From Vibrio celticus (GTDB lineage: Bacteria > Pseudomonadota > Gammaproteobacteria > Enterobacterales > Vibrionaceae), in assembly GCF_024347335.1 (NCBI RefSeq), contig NZ_AP025463.1:3162001-3226000 (forward strand): DNA of 64,000 bases. The letters run 5' to 3'. Under the pieces are notes generated by a model. It was given only the letters and a program-made list of their open reading frames with translations, had not been told where the DNA came from and searched no databases. The translations under genes were made by a program, and so were the position numbers. Below are positions 53,211-62,910 of the stretch, one piece after another. Positions within the stretch are counted from its first letter, which is position 1, and every line of letters begins with the position of its first letter.

Positions 53211-53834
53211 TTATAAGAATTCTTGCAGTAGCTGGTCCGTTTCAAATAAAGGTAAGCCGACAACGGCGTAATAACTACCTTCGATTCGGGTAACAAAGCG
53301 TCCACCCAAACCTTGGATCCCATAGCTACCGGCTTTATCGCATGGCTCCCCTGTTTGCCAGTATTGTTCTATTTCTTTTTCACTGAGGGGTTTAAACCAT
53401 ACGTCGGTAATAATGATTTCTGTTCTTTGTTTTTCTTCTGAAACCACAGAAACCGCAGTCATCACTTGGTGACGTTCATTCGCTAACTGAGTAAGCATGC
53501 GCTTAGAGTCAGCAAAATCGGTGGGCTTCTCAAGCACGTGCTCTTGGCTTACGACGACTGTGTCAGAACCAAGAACGACTATATCAGAGCCAAGAACTAC
53601 AGTATCAGAACTAGGAACGACATGCTGCCTTTCAGAAAGGTTATCTTTCAATAAAGACAACGCAGCTAAAGCTTTATCTAAAGATAGTCGCTTAACATAT
53701 TCTTCGGCGGTTTCTTGAGCGTGTTTACACTCTTCAACATCGGTTACGAGGACAGAAAACTCATAACCGAGTTGAGATAGTAATTCTTTGCGGCGCGGAG
53801 AACCGGATGCCAAAACTAAATGTTTCTTTTCCAT
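53211..53834 (-). CDS. maf: Maf-family nucleotide pyrophosphatase (YhdE-like) with an internal repeat
   Basis: House-cleaning dTTP/UTP pyrophosphatase of the Maf family. It begins LVLASGSPRRKELLSQLGYEF, the family signature, and has the downstream HQVMTAVSV and GLGGRFVTRIEGSYYAVVGLPL motifs. The active-site SDTVV region is expanded: SSDTVVLGSDIVVLGSDTVVV replaces the usual single SDTVVV. This adds 14 residues, so the protein has 207 residues from the ATG at 53834 (209 from a GTG at 53840) where about 195 is usual. Part of the mreBCD-maf-rng operon; mreD ends eight bases upstream. Confidence 0.92.
   Translation of the reverse strand: MEKKHLVLASGSPRRKELLSQLGYEFSVLVTDVEECKHAQETAEEYVKRLSLDKALAALSLLKDNLSERQHVVPSSDTVVLGSDIVVLGSDTVVVSQEHVLEKPTDFADSKRMLTQLANERHQVMTAVSVVSEEKQRTEIIITDVWFKPLSEKEIEQYWQTGEPCDKAGSYGIQGLGGRFVTRIEGSYYAVVGLPLFETDQLLQEFL
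53554..53616. repeat. Three tandem 21-bp direct repeats inside maf
   Basis: Units 53554-53574, 53575-53595 and 53596-53616 are imperfect copies with an ACGACTRTRTCAGAACCAAGA-like consensus. Being 21 bp each they keep frame and encode three copies of a seven-residue (SDTVVLG) unit at the catalytic site. Confidence 0.9.
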
Positions 53835-53841
53835 CGTCACG

Positions 53842-54330
53842 CTACCTCACATGCCAATGACGACGCACGCGTCTCATTAATAAAAACATCCAAGGCCAAA
53901 GTATACAGTTTATCAATGCGCTCCATAACGATAACGGATTGAAAACAACATCTTGGATCAAATATTCACCAAAGAAGATCAACACCTCAAACAAGACCGT
54001 TAACGCGGCAATGATCATCGCTTGCTGCCATAACGCCATGTTACGAATGACGAGGAAGTTCATCGCAATAATGTACATCACTATTGCCATCATCATGCCT
54101 CGAATACCCAGAGTAGAGCCGATCAAAAGGTCCCACAATAAGCCTAGAATCAAAGCACTACCCACGTTAACACGATGCGGTAGAGCCAAAACCCAGTAAC
54201 ACGTAACCAGCAGTAACCAAGATGGTCTAAAGAGATCTAAGCTACCAGGCCAAGGGATCGTCTGCAGAATCAGAGCTATTAAAAATGAGCAGAAAATTAC
54301 TACCTTGCTTCTCAAAACGCTATTGGCCAT
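53842..54330 (-). CDS. mreD: Rod-shape protein MreD
   Basis: Integral membrane protein of the elongasome, 162 residues, with about five hydrophobic helices and the family's SLDLFRPSWLLLVTCYWVLALP segment. It overlaps mreC by 11 bases and is followed within a few bases by maf, so it is translationally coupled in mreC-mreD-maf. Confidence 0.96.
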   Translation of the reverse strand: MANSVLRSKVVIFCSFLIALILQTIPWPGSLDLFRPSWLLLVTCYWVLALPHRVNVGSALILGLLWDLLIGSTLGIRGMMMAIVMYIIAMNFLVIRNMALWQQAMIIAALTVLFEVLIFFGEYLIQDVVFNPLSLWSALINCILWPWMFLLMRRVRRHWHVR

Positions 54331-55207
54331 CTTCGCCCTCTAACAATGCTTGTTCTATGCTCGATTGATCCGCTTGCATCTGTTTGTTTTCATCAGGCCA
54401 TACAAGCAGCAGGTATCTGAGCTTATCGAACTCAACCACAGGCTCTGCTTTAATCACAGCGAATTCACGTTTCGGGTCGTAATCAACGGCAGTAACATAG
54501 GCGACTGGATAACCTTCTGGATATACACCACCAAGACCCGATGTCACCAACAGATCTTCTTCTTGTATATCGGTACTGGTTGGAATGTGCTCTAGTTGGA
54601 TCTCATCAATCATGCCATTACCCGAAGCAATCACACGGATGTCATTACGAATAACCTGTACAGGGATCGCATTGTTTGCATCAGTGAGTAGTAACACACG
54701 ACTGTTATGAGCAGCAACGAAAGTGACTTGGCCGACGATGCCTTTTTCATTGATCACAGGCTGACCTTCATACACTCCATCAATCTGACCTTTGTCGATC
54801 ACGACTTGATGACGATAGGGTGAAGTGTCTACCGCCATAACTTCTGTGACGACTTTCTTCTCATCACGGATAAACGGAGACCCCAACAGCTTACGAAGGC
54901 GCTTGTTTTCTTCTTGATATTGCTCAAGCAGAATCAGCTCGCTCTTAAGACGCAAGACTTCTCGTTTAATATTATGGTTGGATTCAATTAACCCTTTGCG
55001 AGTGCTAAAACGGTCGTAAACACCATCGAACATAGTGCGAGGCAAGTTGGCTGCATATTGAATAGGCGCAACCATGCTGTTTAATAGATAGCGAACATTT
55101 GAGAAAGCATCTAAACGACTATCAGCCAGCATAAGGCTGACTGATAAAATTACAGCAAAAAACAGGCGCAATTGTAGAGAGGGACCTCTACCAAAAATTG
55201 GCTTCAT
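54320..55207 (-). CDS. mreC: Rod-shape protein MreC
   Basis: Periplasmic elongasome scaffold of 295 residues. A short cytoplasmic tail, one transmembrane helix (about 12-27), a coiled coil (about 65-105: NIKREVLRLKSELILLEQYQEENKRLRKLL), and the beta-barrel domain follow, including VINEKGIVGQV and LLVTSGLGGVYPEGYPVA. Length is less than E. coli MreC (367) because the low-complexity tail is shorter. Confidence 0.97.
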   Translation of the reverse strand: MKPIFGRGPSLQLRLFFAVILSVSLMLADSRLDAFSNVRYLLNSMVAPIQYAANLPRTMFDGVYDRFSTRKGLIESNHNIKREVLRLKSELILLEQYQEENKRLRKLLGSPFIRDEKKVVTEVMAVDTSPYRHQVVIDKGQIDGVYEGQPVINEKGIVGQVTFVAAHNSRVLLLTDANNAIPVQVIRNDIRVIASGNGMIDEIQLEHIPTSTDIQEEDLLVTSGLGGVYPEGYPVAYVTAVDYDPKREFAVIKAEPVVEFDKLRYLLLVWPDENKQMQADQSSIEQALLEGEDGQ

Positions 55208-55253
55208 TCTATATTTGGTCCTAGAGCTACATTTGATCCTATAGACAAGGTCC

Positions 55254-55291
55254 TAGGCTCTTTACATAAAACTAGATAATAAAAGAGCCTA
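55254..55291 (-). other. Intercistronic inverted repeat between mreB and mreC
   Basis: TAGGCTCTT (55254-55262) and AAGAGCCTA (55283-55291) are perfect 9-bp arms around 20 nt. There is no long T-run. It may lower expression of mreCD relative to mreB. Confidence 0.45.
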
Positions 55292-55301
55292 ACACTAGAT
55301 A

Positions 55302-56345
55302 TTATTCTTCGCTGAACAGATCGCCGCCGTGCATGTCGATCATCTCTAGAGCTTTACCGCCACCTAGAGCAACACACGTTAATGGCTCTTCTGCAACAAC
55401 AACAGGGATACCTGTTTCTTCTGTTAACAGACGATCAAGGTCTTTAAGTAGTGCACCACCACCTGTTAGTACCATACCGTTTTCTGAGATATCAGAAGCC
55501 AGCTCTGGTGGACACTGTTCAAGTGCAACCATCACTGCAGATACGATGCCAGATAGAGGCTCTTGAAGTGCTTCAAGGATTTCGTTTGAGTTTAGGCTAA
55601 AGCTACGAGGCACACCTTCTGCAAGGTTACGACCACGTACTTCGATCTCATTGACTTCATCGCCTGGGTAAGCTGAACCGATTTCGTGTTTGATCTTCTC
55701 TGCTGTCGCTTCACCGATCAAGCTGCCGTAGTTACGACGAACGTAGTTGATGATCGCTTCATCAAAACGGTCACCACCGATACGTACAGAAGACGAGTAA
55801 ACCACACCGTTTAGTGAGATAACCGCAACTTCAGTAGTACCACCACCGATATCAACAACCATTGAACCTGTTGGCTCAGAGACACGTAGGCCAGCACCAA
55901 TCGCAGCAGCCATAGGCTCATCGATTAGGTAAACCTCACGAGCACCAGCACCTAGCGCTGATTCACGGATAGCACGACGCTCAACTTGTGTTGAACCACA
56001 AGGTACACAAACCAAAACACGAGGACTTGGTTTAAGCACACTGTTGTCATGCACTTGTTTAATGAAGTGCTGAAGCATTTTTTCCGTTACGTAAAAGTCG
56101 GCAATTACACCATCTTTCATCGGACGGATCGCTGAGATGTTACCAGGCGTACGACCAAGCATTTGCTTAGCAGCGTGGCCAACAGCAGCGACACTCTTTG
56201 CAGAACCCGCACGATCTTGGCGAATAGCTACAACTGAAGGCTCATCAAGAACAATGCCTTGGCCTTTTACATAAATAAGGGTATTGGCTGTACCTAAATC
56301 AATCGATAGGTCGTTTGAAAACATGCCACGAAGTTTTTTAAACAT
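55302..56345 (-). CDS. mreB: Actin-like cell-shape protein MreB
   Basis: Polymerising ATPase that guides lateral wall synthesis. It starts MFKKLRGMFSNDLSIDLGTANTLIYVKGQGIVLDEPSVVAI, with the phosphate-1 loop DLGTANT. MVVDIGGGTTEVAVISL is phosphate-2 and MVLTGGGALLKDLD the adenosine motif. Length 347 is that of E. coli. First gene of mreB-mreC-mreD, with the MSHA locus end upstream. Confidence 0.99.
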   Translation of the reverse strand: MFKKLRGMFSNDLSIDLGTANTLIYVKGQGIVLDEPSVVAIRQDRAGSAKSVAAVGHAAKQMLGRTPGNISAIRPMKDGVIADFYVTEKMLQHFIKQVHDNSVLKPSPRVLVCVPCGSTQVERRAIRESALGAGAREVYLIDEPMAAAIGAGLRVSEPTGSMVVDIGGGTTEVAVISLNGVVYSSSVRIGGDRFDEAIINYVRRNYGSLIGEATAEKIKHEIGSAYPGDEVNEIEVRGRNLAEGVPRSFSLNSNEILEALQEPLSGIVSAVMVALEQCPPELASDISENGMVLTGGGALLKDLDRLLTEETGIPVVVAEEPLTCVALGGGKALEMIDMHGGDLFSEE

Positions 56346-56397
56346 ATTCTTCGCTCATCCTGCAAGAATTAGAAGACAAAAATTGTTTTAAATGTAC

Positions 56398-56426
56398 CAA
56401 TGCCTTGCTGTTACGGCAAGGCATTG
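56398..56426 (-). terminator. Hairpin between mshQ and mreB, possible mshQ terminator
   Basis: CAATGCCTTGC (56398-56408) pairs with GCAAGGCATTG (56416-56426) around a 7-nt loop. The minus-strand sequence after it is only moderately T-rich, so termination is probable but not certain. Confidence 0.55.
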
Positions 56427-56492
56427 AAGTACAAACATGGACTGAAACCCGCAATTTCTTACAGATTCCTAACTTAAGGGGCAAAAATTATA

Positions 56493-59400
56493 TTATTGCT
56501 GACCTGTTAAGCCACTTTCACCTCGGTAGATCACACGATCGTTACCGCGGTAGATACCGAATGTGACAACGGTGGAGGGGTTTTCTTCATCGGTACCATT
56601 TTGATCCCAATCAAACATAAGCCAAGGCAGGGCGTTAGTCGTAGAATTGAGCTCTTGCCAGATTTCAACCTGCTCCCTGGTTATAAAATTAGGATCTTGT
56701 TTAGCCGTAAAACCATTTGATACCCCACTTTTAACGTCTGCATATCCTTGCAAGGTAACTGAAGTTGTTGCTCCCTCAGGCCAGATAACTGTGGGGCTTC
56801 CATCAATCTCAGAATCAATATCAGTAAAACTATCCGATGCGTTATTAACGAATGCGTCACCATTCCAGTATTGGACTTGCAGTGGCACCGTAATATCACT
56901 ACCTTCGACACCACCCACATCATTCATGTTTACGCGGCCGAATACAACTCGTGGGTGTTCATCTGGCAACTTTTGAATAACAGCACCATTAGCGAACTGA
57001 ACTGGGTCTTGAGCTAGAGACTTAAATACTTCAATAGAAGTAATTCGCTCGCTACTTCCATCGAATTCGTCATTGTTCACATTAAATGGACCATCAGGAA
57101 CAAGGTCCGCTCTCTTCGACCAGTTAATAACTGAACTTGATAACAGCCAGCGACTTCCTATGTAAGAAGAAGCAATAGCCAGATCCGCCGCATCCGCATT
57201 AACCAATCTGCCATCATTATCTTTTAGAGAAAAGACAGCTTGGTGACCAGCAGCAAATTCACCATAGTTTGTCGTCTCATTCTCTAAGAAACTATGCGCT
57301 GCTACTTCAGCTTTTACACTATCGAACTCTTGATTCATATAGGTGAAACTTTGATTGTCTGGATCGTTCCATGCGTTACTCATCACTTGAAAATAGTCTG
57401 GATAGAAGCGGCCAATCATTGAACTACCTTCACCTTCGATAGCGGATTGTAAGTAGATCACCGGTGGAGTAATAAACTCCAATGTACCAACCTCATCCCA
57501 ATTGTACTTAACCGTTAATGTGGGTCTTCCTGGTGAAAAATTAGTTGGTTCACTCGTTACAGGAGTTATGCTCCCCAAAATAGCACTAGTCGTTTTAGGA
57601 TCCGGATATACAAGATCTTTAACAACAGAAAGCGGGCCACTATCTTCCGCATAATTTGTCGCTAAAGGGTAGCTACATTCTTGGGTACCAATACTATAAA
57701 TAATCGGCTTATACGTAACATCGAAAGGCTTACCTGATGAGACGAAACCTGAAATAGGACTACTCAGTGTTTCGCCATTCTCTCCTAGAACATCACAAAC
57801 AGCAATTTTCCAAGGGCGTGCTTGAATAGTAAAATCGCCCTGCAAATAACCATTGTAAATGGGGCAATCAACATCAGTTTGCGTCGAGCAATCAAACCCT
57901 CGGTCAAAAATGGTTGCAGTTAACTCACCAGAGTTATCAAAAGAAACCACGACATCAGATACACTACCACCAGAAAAATCCATATCAGCAACGCTCAGTG
58001 CACCATTCCCACCAACAGGATCCGTTTTTATCTCAACATTATCGTTATCCAAATTCGCCCTGTAATTAGAGACAATCGCTGAAGAAGCGCCACTACAACC
58101 AAGCACGCGCACATCAATTTTACGTCCAGCTCCTGCTGTCATACTGATAGGTTGTTGTTCCCAAGAACTCGCGTCACTAGGTTTGATATCGAACTTGTAC
58201 GGTACGTAACTAATCGTCTTTTGCTCTGCATTTATAGGTACTGAATCAACAACCAGTGAAGCATCTAAAGTAAAGTTACCGATCTCATCAACTGCATTGT
58301 CAACTCGATATTTAGCAATCCCTCCAGATTCTGAAAGAAAAGTAATATCCAGGTCTGAATTACCAGAAAGCAATGTTGGTTGGTAACCGCCAATCAACTT
58401 ATTTTCCTCATCGAATATATGAACCTGCACCTCATTCTGTGGCGATCCCTCACATATCAAATGATGATTGGAAGGCTTAATTTCAATATACTTAACAACA
58501 GGTAGGGTGGAACCACACGAGTAATTCGGCTTTTCAATTTTTTCGCTACCAGACTGAAAAATAAGGTTATTACTGGTCACAGAACCATAAATATACATCC
58601 CATTATCCATCGTTACCTTTCGACCCAACACATACATGTAAGATTCATCACTGCTTTTCAAGTAAAAGTCAGCTTCCGGCCCATATAGAACCAACATAGC
58701 TTGACTGTCAGCCTGAATATATTTGACTAAATTAGTGTTGCCAAATGAGCTCTCAACATTTATGCGAGCAAAATCACCATACTTGATTGAGACAACATCA
58801 CTACCATTAACCGTGAAATCACCGACTGTAAGCTTTTGGTTATTTGTTAGATTTAACGTCGCTTTCCCTTTCAGTTCGAGGTGGTTTATTTGTAACTCAC
58901 CGTCAAGATAAACTGAAAAATCCTTGTTCCAAGCATCTATCGTTAAGCTAGTAAAATCCTTGTGAATATAAATATTATCCCCTAGGTAACTACAGCTTGC
59001 GTTTTGTGAACTTGTTGGATTGTAAATAGAGCATACGTTTTGATAATTATAAGCATCTATCTCTAACGCATTTTCTAGGATATTTTTATAGTTAATACCT
59101 TCTGGTGAATCGACTTTTCTTTGTTCCAGTTTGTTATCATCATTTCCCACATCACAACCTATACCATCACAAATGGAATTTGCATTTAATTGCCAAGGAG
59201 TAGATGTATTATCAAAACCCAATCTTAATAAATCACCGTAGCTTAAATGATTATAAGTATATAGTTCTCGATATGAATCAGACCAATTGGATAGCCTAGA
59301 CATGTTATTATTGATATTTATTGTACTATTTTCCCCCTTCCACCCTTGCGCGGGCTCGGGGAAGTACTGACAAACATCAAAATCGACAGGCTCTGGCTCT

Positions 59401-60752
59401 GCAAAAGCAAAGAACCCTACAGATTCAGGTCTGCCATGCTTTCTATCAGTGTAATCCTCTTCAAAGATAAAACTAAACTGATCATCTTTGGTTAAATCAC
59501 ACAGCCTCAACCAACCACCATCACCACCCGTTCGGCTTTGTTTACTTAGGATTACGCCATAAGATGAAAAATCATCACCTAATGGTAAGTAATTAGTGTT
59601 ACACGAATTAGATAACAAATTAGGTTGTCTAAATGTTCCACTTGGCGCCGAAAAGACAAATGCCTCGTTATTTTCTGTTGTTCCGGTTTGCGGCAATGCT
59701 GCGATATAACCAATTGTTTGAGACACTGAAGGAAATACATTTCGCCGCCCCAACTCTAAAGCAGCCTTAAAGCCACTAGAGGAAACACTATTTGTTTGAA
59801 TTGCAGACGTCGCCCATAGATCATTTTGAGTAAGCTTTTGCACTTGAGTCAAAACAATAGGAGTTTCATTATTTCCAAATGAACTGTCAAACACCACGTT
59901 TTCCCAGCCTGTATCGCCTCCTCCTGCCTTCTGATAAAGTTGAGTATCGATAGTATTTACTAAAGCTTTTTGATTGCTACGTGGATCAAACTGAACATAA
60001 CCAGGTTCTGCAACTAAATAAAATATAGGCTCCATGCCGAATTCATTATTATCAAACCCTAATGGCATTTTCTGTACAATCGTTGCGCTTTCAGTTCCTA
60101 CAGACTGAACAAACGCAGCAGATGGATTATCATCACTTAATTTATCACGGTTAATTGATGACATTAGAAATACAATCGGCGTAGTTCGAAATTCAATATC
60201 ATCAAAGTTAATCGTACAACCGTTATAACACTCGCCGGCGGGTACTTGACCAAATTTAAAGCGAGCATCTTGGTAAAAGACTGGAGGTGGCTCGATCGGT
60301 GGAGGATTTACTATTGATTCGCAGCGAATATTAGTAATTGTCATATTCGAGGATTCGTTAGGATATAGGGAACCGTTAGTAATATTTTTGTAACTTGTAT
60401 CTTTATGCTCCCAACCTCCAACTGTAGGTGCAATTTCTCTCAAATAATAATCGCTAGCGCCAGTATCTTTACTGTGAGTTATTTTCACTTCATATGTATG
60501 ACCATCGTTTAATTCTGGCTCATTAAATATGTAACTATTTCCCGACTGTTCTGTCTTTGTATACCAGATAAACTCTTTAGGCTGATTAGCATTTTTATAC
60601 ATACGAACATACTGCCACGTTCGCGAGGCTGTAACAGTAAAGCTAATGGTAAAATCATTTTGTCCAGTAACAGTGCAAGATGCTGCCATAGCTGTTGGAG
60701 GTATAAAAACTACTATTAATGAAAGTAGACATACATAGAACACCTTGATCAT
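56493..60752 (-). CDS. mshQ: MSHA pilus-associated protein MshQ, large
   Basis: Last gene of the MSHA locus, 1419 residues. Start at 60752 makes an ATGA junction with mshP and opens a signal peptide (MIKVFYVCLLSLIVVFIPPTAMA before ASCTV); a GTG at 60764 is possible. After an N-terminal beta domain comes a proline hinge (NPPPIEPPP near 150), two related lectin-like blocks built around TPIVF and TPIVL segments (about 170-360), a beta-helix-like part (about 590-740), then Ig-like and the conserved MshQ C-terminal region (DUF6701-type, about 950 to the end). It probably sits at the pilus tip or the cell surface; function is inferred. Confidence 0.9.
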   Translation of the reverse strand: MIKVFYVCLLSLIVVFIPPTAMAASCTVTGQNDFTISFTVTASRTWQYVRMYKNANQPKEFIWYTKTEQSGNSYIFNEPELNDGHTYEVKITHSKDTGASDYYLREIAPTVGGWEHKDTSYKNITNGSLYPNESSNMTITNIRCESIVNPPPIEPPPVFYQDARFKFGQVPAGECYNGCTINFDDIEFRTTPIVFLMSSINRDKLSDDNPSAAFVQSVGTESATIVQKMPLGFDNNEFGMEPIFYLVAEPGYVQFDPRSNQKALVNTIDTQLYQKAGGGDTGWENVVFDSSFGNNETPIVLTQVQKLTQNDLWATSAIQTNSVSSSGFKAALELGRRNVFPSVSQTIGYIAALPQTGTTENNEAFVFSAPSGTFRQPNLLSNSCNTNYLPLGDDFSSYGVILSKQSRTGGDGGWLRLCDLTKDDQFSFIFEEDYTDRKHGRPESVGFFAFAEPEPVDFDVCQYFPEPAQGWKGENSTININNNMSRLSNWSDSYRELYTYNHLSYGDLLRLGFDNTSTPWQLNANSICDGIGCDVGNDDNKLEQRKVDSPEGINYKNILENALEIDAYNYQNVCSIYNPTSSQNASCSYLGDNIYIHKDFTSLTIDAWNKDFSVYLDGELQINHLELKGKATLNLTNNQKLTVGDFTVNGSDVVSIKYGDFARINVESSFGNTNLVKYIQADSQAMLVLYGPEADFYLKSSDESYMYVLGRKVTMDNGMYIYGSVTSNNLIFQSGSEKIEKPNYSCGSTLPVVKYIEIKPSNHHLICEGSPQNEVQVHIFDEENKLIGGYQPTLLSGNSDLDITFLSESGGIAKYRVDNAVDEIGNFTLDASLVVDSVPINAEQKTISYVPYKFDIKPSDASSWEQQPISMTAGAGRKIDVRVLGCSGASSAIVSNYRANLDNDNVEIKTDPVGGNGALSVADMDFSGGSVSDVVVSFDNSGELTATIFDRGFDCSTQTDVDCPIYNGYLQGDFTIQARPWKIAVCDVLGENGETLSSPISGFVSSGKPFDVTYKPIIYSIGTQECSYPLATNYAEDSGPLSVVKDLVYPDPKTTSAILGSITPVTSEPTNFSPGRPTLTVKYNWDEVGTLEFITPPVIYLQSAIEGEGSSMIGRFYPDYFQVMSNAWNDPDNQSFTYMNQEFDSVKAEVAAHSFLENETTNYGEFAAGHQAVFSLKDNDGRLVNADAADLAIASSYIGSRWLLSSSVINWSKRADLVPDGPFNVNNDEFDGSSERITSIEVFKSLAQDPVQFANGAVIQKLPDEHPRVVFGRVNMNDVGGVEGSDITVPLQVQYWNGDAFVNNASDSFTDIDSEIDGSPTVIWPEGATTSVTLQGYADVKSGVSNGFTAKQDPNFITREQVEIWQELNSTTNALPWLMFDWDQNGTDEENPSTVVTFGIYRGNDRVIYRGESGLTGQQ

Positions 60753-61186
60753 TCTCTCACCCACACTTCTTGATTGCGTTGAACTTGGCTAACTCCCGAA
60801 CCACAAATAACCGAGGACTCAAGAATATAAAAACTCATACCACCTAACCGGCCACGATTCTCACACTCTAAGCGGTATAGTTCGCAAGAGACTGTCGCAC
60901 TTTCAACTAAACTCTCAGCAAAATTACTAATATCGACAGGCATTGGTTTTGCGCACGAAGCGGACACAGCAGAAGACGCGGCAGGATCAGGATAGAACTG
61001 AGTCATCACATACTCATTTACAGAATGACTCAACAGCCAAGCTTGAGTTCCCATAACTGAGCGGGTGTTGGTATCGTGGGTTGACCAACTGGTACGCGTT
61101 AAACTTGTCGCAAGAAAGCCAACAATAACAATCACAAAAATAACAATGACAAGTGCACTACCACGCTGTTGATAATTACGGGACAT
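60749..61186 (-). CDS. mshP: MSHA pilus minor component MshP
   Basis: Pilin-like protein of 145 residues. MSRNYQQRGSALVIVIFVIVIVGFLA resembles a class III leader ending RG, then a hydrophobic helix, but the second position after cleavage is small and the Glu at +5 is absent, as in PilX/GspK-like tip proteins. Four to five cysteines follow in the globular part. It overlaps mshO by 11 bases and mshQ by four. Confidence 0.9.
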   Translation of the reverse strand: MSRNYQQRGSALVIVIFVIVIVGFLATSLTRTSWSTHDTNTRSVMGTQAWLLSHSVNEYVMTQFYPDPAASSAVSASCAKPMPVDISNFAESLVESATVSCELYRLECENRGRLGGMSFYILESSVICGSGVSQVQRNQEVWVRE

Positions 61187-61919
61187 TTAGCACCTGCACT
61201 TCTTGTTCAAAGGTCGTGGTTTCATCATTAACAGTAAATGTAAGGGTTAGATCTACAATTCCGTTTTGCTGAACCGTAGCCGGAGAATATAAAAGGGAGC
61301 TTTGAGCAACATTTAATTTATCACTAATGATAACTGGCGCTCCACCATTGGCTCTTGTTAAAAAATTATCGCCAGAAAGGCAGTATTCAACAGGGTTAGC
61401 ATCATCAAAAATATAATGCCTATTACTCACAGATCCTCCCACCAAATCACTTGTCTGATCGACCAAGGTAAATGCCGCTCCTGAGACATTTGTACCTGTA
61501 GCTTGGCTGACATTAGTTAATGGGAATACATTATCGATATTATTAATTTCTTCGTAAGGGCGCGTTGGGTTGATAACCATTGATAAATTTTGCAGTGATT
61601 GAATATCACTATCTGAATCGCTTACTAAAAAATTAATATCTGCCCCAGACTCCACATAGAAACCAGAGTCTACGATTGGGTAAAAAGAGACACACCCACT
61701 CGATACTGCAGAGGGGAATAGATTTGGTACCGCATGTCTCATCTCACGCGATATTTTTTCAACAACAAAATTGGCTTCAGTTTGTAAGCGATAACGTTCT
61801 ACCGTACCAAAATAACCTTTTACACCCACTTCCGTGAAATTAGCTAAACCGAGCAACAGAATACTAGATACAACGATCGCTAAAATCAGTTCGATCAATG
61901 TAAAACCTTTGATTCGCAT
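61176..61919 (-). CDS. mshO: MSHA minor pseudopilin MshO
   Basis: Prepilin-like protein of 247 residues. The leader is MRIKG then FTLIELILAIVVSSILLLGL, with Glu at +5 and a cleavage site after Gly5. The body resembles PilW/GspJ proteins (AEANFVVEKISREMRHAVPN). Start overlaps the mshD stop as ATGA, and the end overlaps mshP by 11 bases. Confidence 0.93.
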   Translation of the reverse strand: MRIKGFTLIELILAIVVSSILLLGLANFTEVGVKGYFGTVERYRLQTEANFVVEKISREMRHAVPNLFPSAVSSGCVSFYPIVDSGFYVESGADINFLVSDSDSDIQSLQNLSMVINPTRPYEEINNIDNVFPLTNVSQATGTNVSGAAFTLVDQTSDLVGGSVSNRHYIFDDANPVEYCLSGDNFLTRANGGAPVIISDKLNVAQSSLLYSPATVQQNGIVDLTLTFTVNDETTTFEQEVQVLNVP

Positions 61920-62305
61920 CAGTAGTTCCCCTTAAAAGCACTAAAGCTCACTGTTGGTTGCGTACTCGCTGTAACTTCAACAATGACAGATTTAAGGTTA
62001 TTGCTCGCTCCTGAGACTGCCTCTATAGATACCTCTATTTGAAAATTCGAGTAAGTAGAGGCGTCTTTTATCAGGTTGCTTAGATCCGTTTCACCATCAA
62101 ACGTATCAATATCCGTATAGCTTTGAGCAAGTAACCTAGACATAACACTACCACCTAATGCTGAAGCTCGATTGTAGTAGCTTGCATCGCCAGATTGAGC
62201 TGACTGCGGTGCTAGGAAAGAGGAAAGAGTAAGCGCCGCAAACCCCAGTAAGACGATTACAATCACTGATTCTATTAAAGTGAATCCTTTGGCATTGGTT
62301 GTCAT
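61919..62305 (-). CDS. mshD: MSHA minor pseudopilin MshD
   Basis: Prepilin of 128 residues from the ATG at 62305, which has AGGAGG nine bases upstream; a GTG at 62314 abuts that site and is less likely. Leader MTTNAKG is followed by FTLIESVIVIVLLGFAALTL. It starts two bases after the mshC stop and overlaps mshO. PilV/GspI-like by position and length. Confidence 0.92.
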   Translation of the reverse strand: MTTNAKGFTLIESVIVIVLLGFAALTLSSFLAPQSAQSGDASYYNRASALGGSVMSRLLAQSYTDIDTFDGETDLSNLIKDASTYSNFQIEVSIEAVSGASNNLKSVIVEVTASTQPTVSFSAFKGNY

Positions 62306-62307
62306 TA

Positions 62308-62814
62308 TCAACACCCTCCTATTTCAGCAGAAACGAATCCTTGTTCATTGATACATACCCAAACACGGTTACTAGTGTTTCCTTGTTCACTGATTGCAAT
62401 GCCTACTCCGGCGGAAGCTGCAAATAAAGGGTTACCAAGGAGATCAAATTCAAGAATATTCTCGGTGAGGTTTGGCTGGTATTCGAAAGAGTATCCGTCA
62501 TCCATCACACGATCACTTCTTGGATCTGTATTTTCATCAGAGGAGCACGCATTAGCAGAGCCCAAGCAATTACCATTGGCAGATAGTTGAAAGTTAGCTT
62601 GATCTAGAGGTGATGACGAATCAATATTTGATTGCATTCGATTGACTTGAACTTGCCTTACAACTGAGATGGCTTGATCTTGCAAAGCGTAGAGTTCAAA
62701 GCTACTTCGACCCGACATACGTGAGACAGCCGTAATAGATACGATGGCGAGGATAATGATAACGATGATCAGCTCTACCAGAGTAAAGCCTTTAGATATG
62801 GTACAGCTATCCAT
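62308..62814 (-). CDS. mshC: MSHA minor pseudopilin MshC
   Basis: Prepilin of 168 residues. Leader MDSCTISKG is followed by FTLVELIIVIIILAIVSITA, cleaved after Gly9 with Glu at +5. The globular part contains two cysteine pairs (NCLGSANACSS and WVCINEQ...GGC). GspH/FimT-like by sequence. It is separated from mshA by 144 bp that include the mshA terminator, so it may have a separate promoter. Confidence 0.94.
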   Translation of the reverse strand: MDSCTISKGFTLVELIIVIIILAIVSITAVSRMSGRSSFELYALQDQAISVVRQVQVNRMQSNIDSSSPLDQANFQLSANGNCLGSANACSSDENTDPRSDRVMDDGYSFEYQPNLTENILEFDLLGNPLFAASAGVGIAISEQGNTSNRVWVCINEQGFVSAEIGGC

Positions 62815-62910
62815 AGTGAACCTCTAACTACCTAGCGAATACTGATTATATAAGATAATGAAGCTTTCTATCTTATGTATATGAATAGTTTTAATATTTA
62901 TGTGCTTTGG

